Under the pieces are notes generated by a model, which saw only the letters and a program-made list of their open reading frames with translations, was not told the origin of the DNA and searched no databases. Made by a program: the position numbers and the translations under genes. Positions 62,726 through 64,000 of a DNA stretch of 64,000 bases are shown here, piece by piece (position 1 is the first letter of the stretch; the number at the start of each line of letters is the position of its first letter). The stretch comes from Porticoccus litoralis (GTDB taxonomy: Bacteria > Pseudomonadota > Gammaproteobacteria > Pseudomonadales > Porticoccaceae): contig NZ_JAUUUU010000001.1 in NCBI RefSeq assembly GCF_030676955.1, positions 248,001-312,000 of the forward strand. Direction: 5' to 3'.

Positions 62726-64000
62726 TTAGCCCGTTTTAGTGGGCCGGACCAATTCGGTGATGTGCTTGGCGAGTTTCTCGGGGGAAACCGGCTTGGACAT
62801 GTAGTGCAGCTCGGCCTGTTCGACCTGCTGGCGAACCTCATCGGAGTTATCTGCACTGATGATTATACAGGGGCGATGACGCCAGGTTTGTGGCATTTCG
62901 CGCACCAGCTCAATACCCGTAAGGTGTTCCTCCAAGTGAAAGTCCACCAGCATAATATCCGGTGGATAGCTGCTCACCAGCGCCTGCAAGTCTTTTGGTC
63001 CTTTTGCCAGCATCACCTGGCAACCCCATTGGCTAAGCAGGCTTTTCATTCCTTCAAGAATTTCCTCTTCGTTATCGATACAGAGAACCCGAAGCCCTCT
63101 TAATTCCGGTCTCACTTTGGGTGTTGACGACGGTGTTTCAGGAACCAACACCGGGTTCCCGAGGGGAACCAGAATGCTGAATACTGAACCTTCACCGGGT
63201 TCTGACTTGACTCCAATTTCATGGTGCATCAGATCCGCCATGCCCTTGGCAATGGTCAGCCCGAGCCCCAGTCCTTTATCAGTGCTGGTGGCGCCTGGAC
63301 TGAGCCGTTCAAACTCCATAAAAATTCTGTCCATGGCATGGGGCGCAATACCCGGCCCGGTATCCCACACTTCAATGCGCAACCCGTTGTTGATACGGCG
63401 ACAACCCAGCAACAGACGACCTCGTTTGGTGTAGTGAATGGCATTACTGAGGAAGTTCTGCAAAATACGACGCAATAGATGTGGGTCGCTGGCCACTACC
63501 TTACGGCTGGGCACAAAACGTAATTCAATTCCCTTCTCCAACGCCAGGGCACCAAACTCAGCAGCCAATTCTTCCAGCATGGAGTGAAGACAGAAACTTT
63601 TGATATCCGGTTGCATTTTGCCACCTTCGAGGCCGGAGATTTCCCTGAGGGCGGAGATCAGATTTTCAGACGTTTCAAGGGATTTCTGCACATGACCAAT
63701 ATGATGGGCCAGCGATGCCTGGTCAGTGCCGGCAATTTGATGCTGAATGGAAGTCAGAAACAGTTTGGCGGCGCTGATCGGTTGCAACAGGTCATGACTT
63801 GCCGCCTGCATGAAACGGCTTTTACTGGCATGCAGTTCACGCAGTTCTTCCTCGGCGCGGGCACGTAAACGGATTTCTTCCCCCATTTTAAAATTAAGAT
63901 TGGAAAGATCTGCCGTGCGCTGGGCAACACGATCTTCCAGTGTGGCTTTCGCCTCTTCCAACGCCTTAACCACGGTTTTGTATTCACTAATATCTGTGAA
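62726..64000 (-). CDS. Hybrid sensor histidine kinase (CrbS/MxtR-like), C-terminal part
   Basis: Partial: about 424 C-terminal residues; the frame continues through the window edge (FTDISEYKTVVKALEEAK, end of a PAS domain). Then a coiled segment, HisKA with AASHDLLQPISAAKLFL (phospho-His), HATPase_c with ILQNFLSNAIHYTKRGRLLL, VWDTGPGIAPHAMDRIF and GLGLGLTIAKGMADLMHHEI, and a receiver domain (VLCIDNEEEILEGMKSLLSQ, IMLVDFHLEE). CrbS/MxtR carry an SLC5 transporter-like N-terminus, which would lie outside. With the LuxR-type gene nearby it should control acs/actP (inference from family). Confidence 0.85.
   Translation of the reverse strand, partial: FTDISEYKTVVKALEEAKATLEDRVAQRTADLSNLNFKMGEEIRLRARAEEELRELHASKSRFMQAASHDLLQPISAAKLFLTSIQHQIAGTDQASLAHHIGHVQKSLETSENLISALREISGLEGGKMQPDIKSFCLHSMLEELAAEFGALALEKGIELRFVPSRKVVASDPHLLRRILQNFLSNAIHYTKRGRLLLGCRRINNGLRIEVWDTGPGIAPHAMDRIFMEFERLSPGATSTDKGLGLGLTIAKGMADLMHHEIGVKSEPGEGSVFSILVPLGNPVLVPETPSSTPKVRPELRGLRVLCIDNEEEILEGMKSLLSQWGCQVMLAKGPKDLQALVSSYPPDIMLVDFHLEEHLTGIELVREMPQTWRHRPCIIISADNSDEVRQQVEQAELHYMSKPVSPEKLAKHITELVRPTKTG

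Noticed and set aside
1..64000. tRNA, rRNA, CRISPR arrays, integrases and intact prophage genes
   Set aside because: Looked for on both strands by eye; no cloverleaf, repeat-spacer pattern or phage/integrase protein was found.

Overview
The window looks like a chromosome segment from a marine-type gammaproteobacterium of the Pseudomonadales/Cellvibrionales sort. This rests on gene order: rpmE–priA–SPOR protein, hslV–hslU–DUF971, and ubiE–ubiJ–ubiB–hisI–hisE–tatABC occur in the same order as in Pseudomonas, but with many genes inserted between the blocks. Core genes are moderately GC-rich and tightly packed. The first ~5 kb and a short stretch near 56–57 kb look more AT-rich and more accessory. 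No rRNA, tRNA, CRISPR array or intact insertion sequence was seen.

Layout. 1–2.5 kb (minus strand): a light/DNA-repair operon of a DASH cryptochrome, a tiny DUF2256 protein and an FeS-type photolyase-related protein cut by the window edge. 2.7–4.9 kb: an acrylyl-CoA reductase (acuI) and its TetR regulator (acuR), each preceded by the same palindromic operator, the pair lying between two 79-bp direct repeats. 4.9–9.5 kb: secreted proteins of unknown function, the protein AMPylator SelO, and a broken glycosyltransferase. 9.7–12.7 kb: the proton-pumping transhydrogenase pntAB. 13–18.9 kb: DUF4197, a secreted thermonuclease whose 5' end contains the rpmE terminator, rpmE, priA, a SPOR protein and an Smr endonuclease-like protein. 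18.9–24.2 kb: amino-acid dehydrogenase and indolepyruvate:ferredoxin oxidoreductase genes with a divergent Lrp-type regulator.

24.2–33 kb: dgkA, cysE, an M15 peptidase, MscS, a YiiX-like hydrolase, an LEA2 lipoprotein, htpX, a Rieske protein, hslVU and DUF971. 33–37.5 kb: a CoA-transferase, a diguanylate cyclase whose 5' end seems frameshifted, and an OlsF-like bifunctional acyltransferase. 37.6–42.8 kb: ubiquinone biosynthesis (ubiE, ubiJ, ubiB), hisIE and the Tat translocase (tatABC).

42.8–46.7 kb (minus strand): a thiamine-salvage operon. A TPP riboswitch precedes a TonB-dependent receptor, a YkoF-like thiamine-binding protein, a PnuT-type permease and a sugar-kinase-fold phosphotransferase that probably acts on thiamine. 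46.8–51.2 kb: hemN, ppa, ogt and a PfkB-family kinase. Ahead of the kinase lies an intergenic region that can form a terminator and a mutually exclusive alternative stem.

51.2–64 kb: an acetate-use region holding acs, a DnaQ-like exonuclease with a DUF294 signalling protein, actP with its DUF4212 small subunit, a DcaP-type porin, a LuxR-type response regulator and the C-terminal part of a hybrid histidine kinase. The last two resemble the CrbS/CrbR (MxtR/ErdR) system known to control acs. arfB, yajQ and two small unknown genes sit among them. Gene products were assigned by reading the translated sequences against remembered family features; no database search was run.
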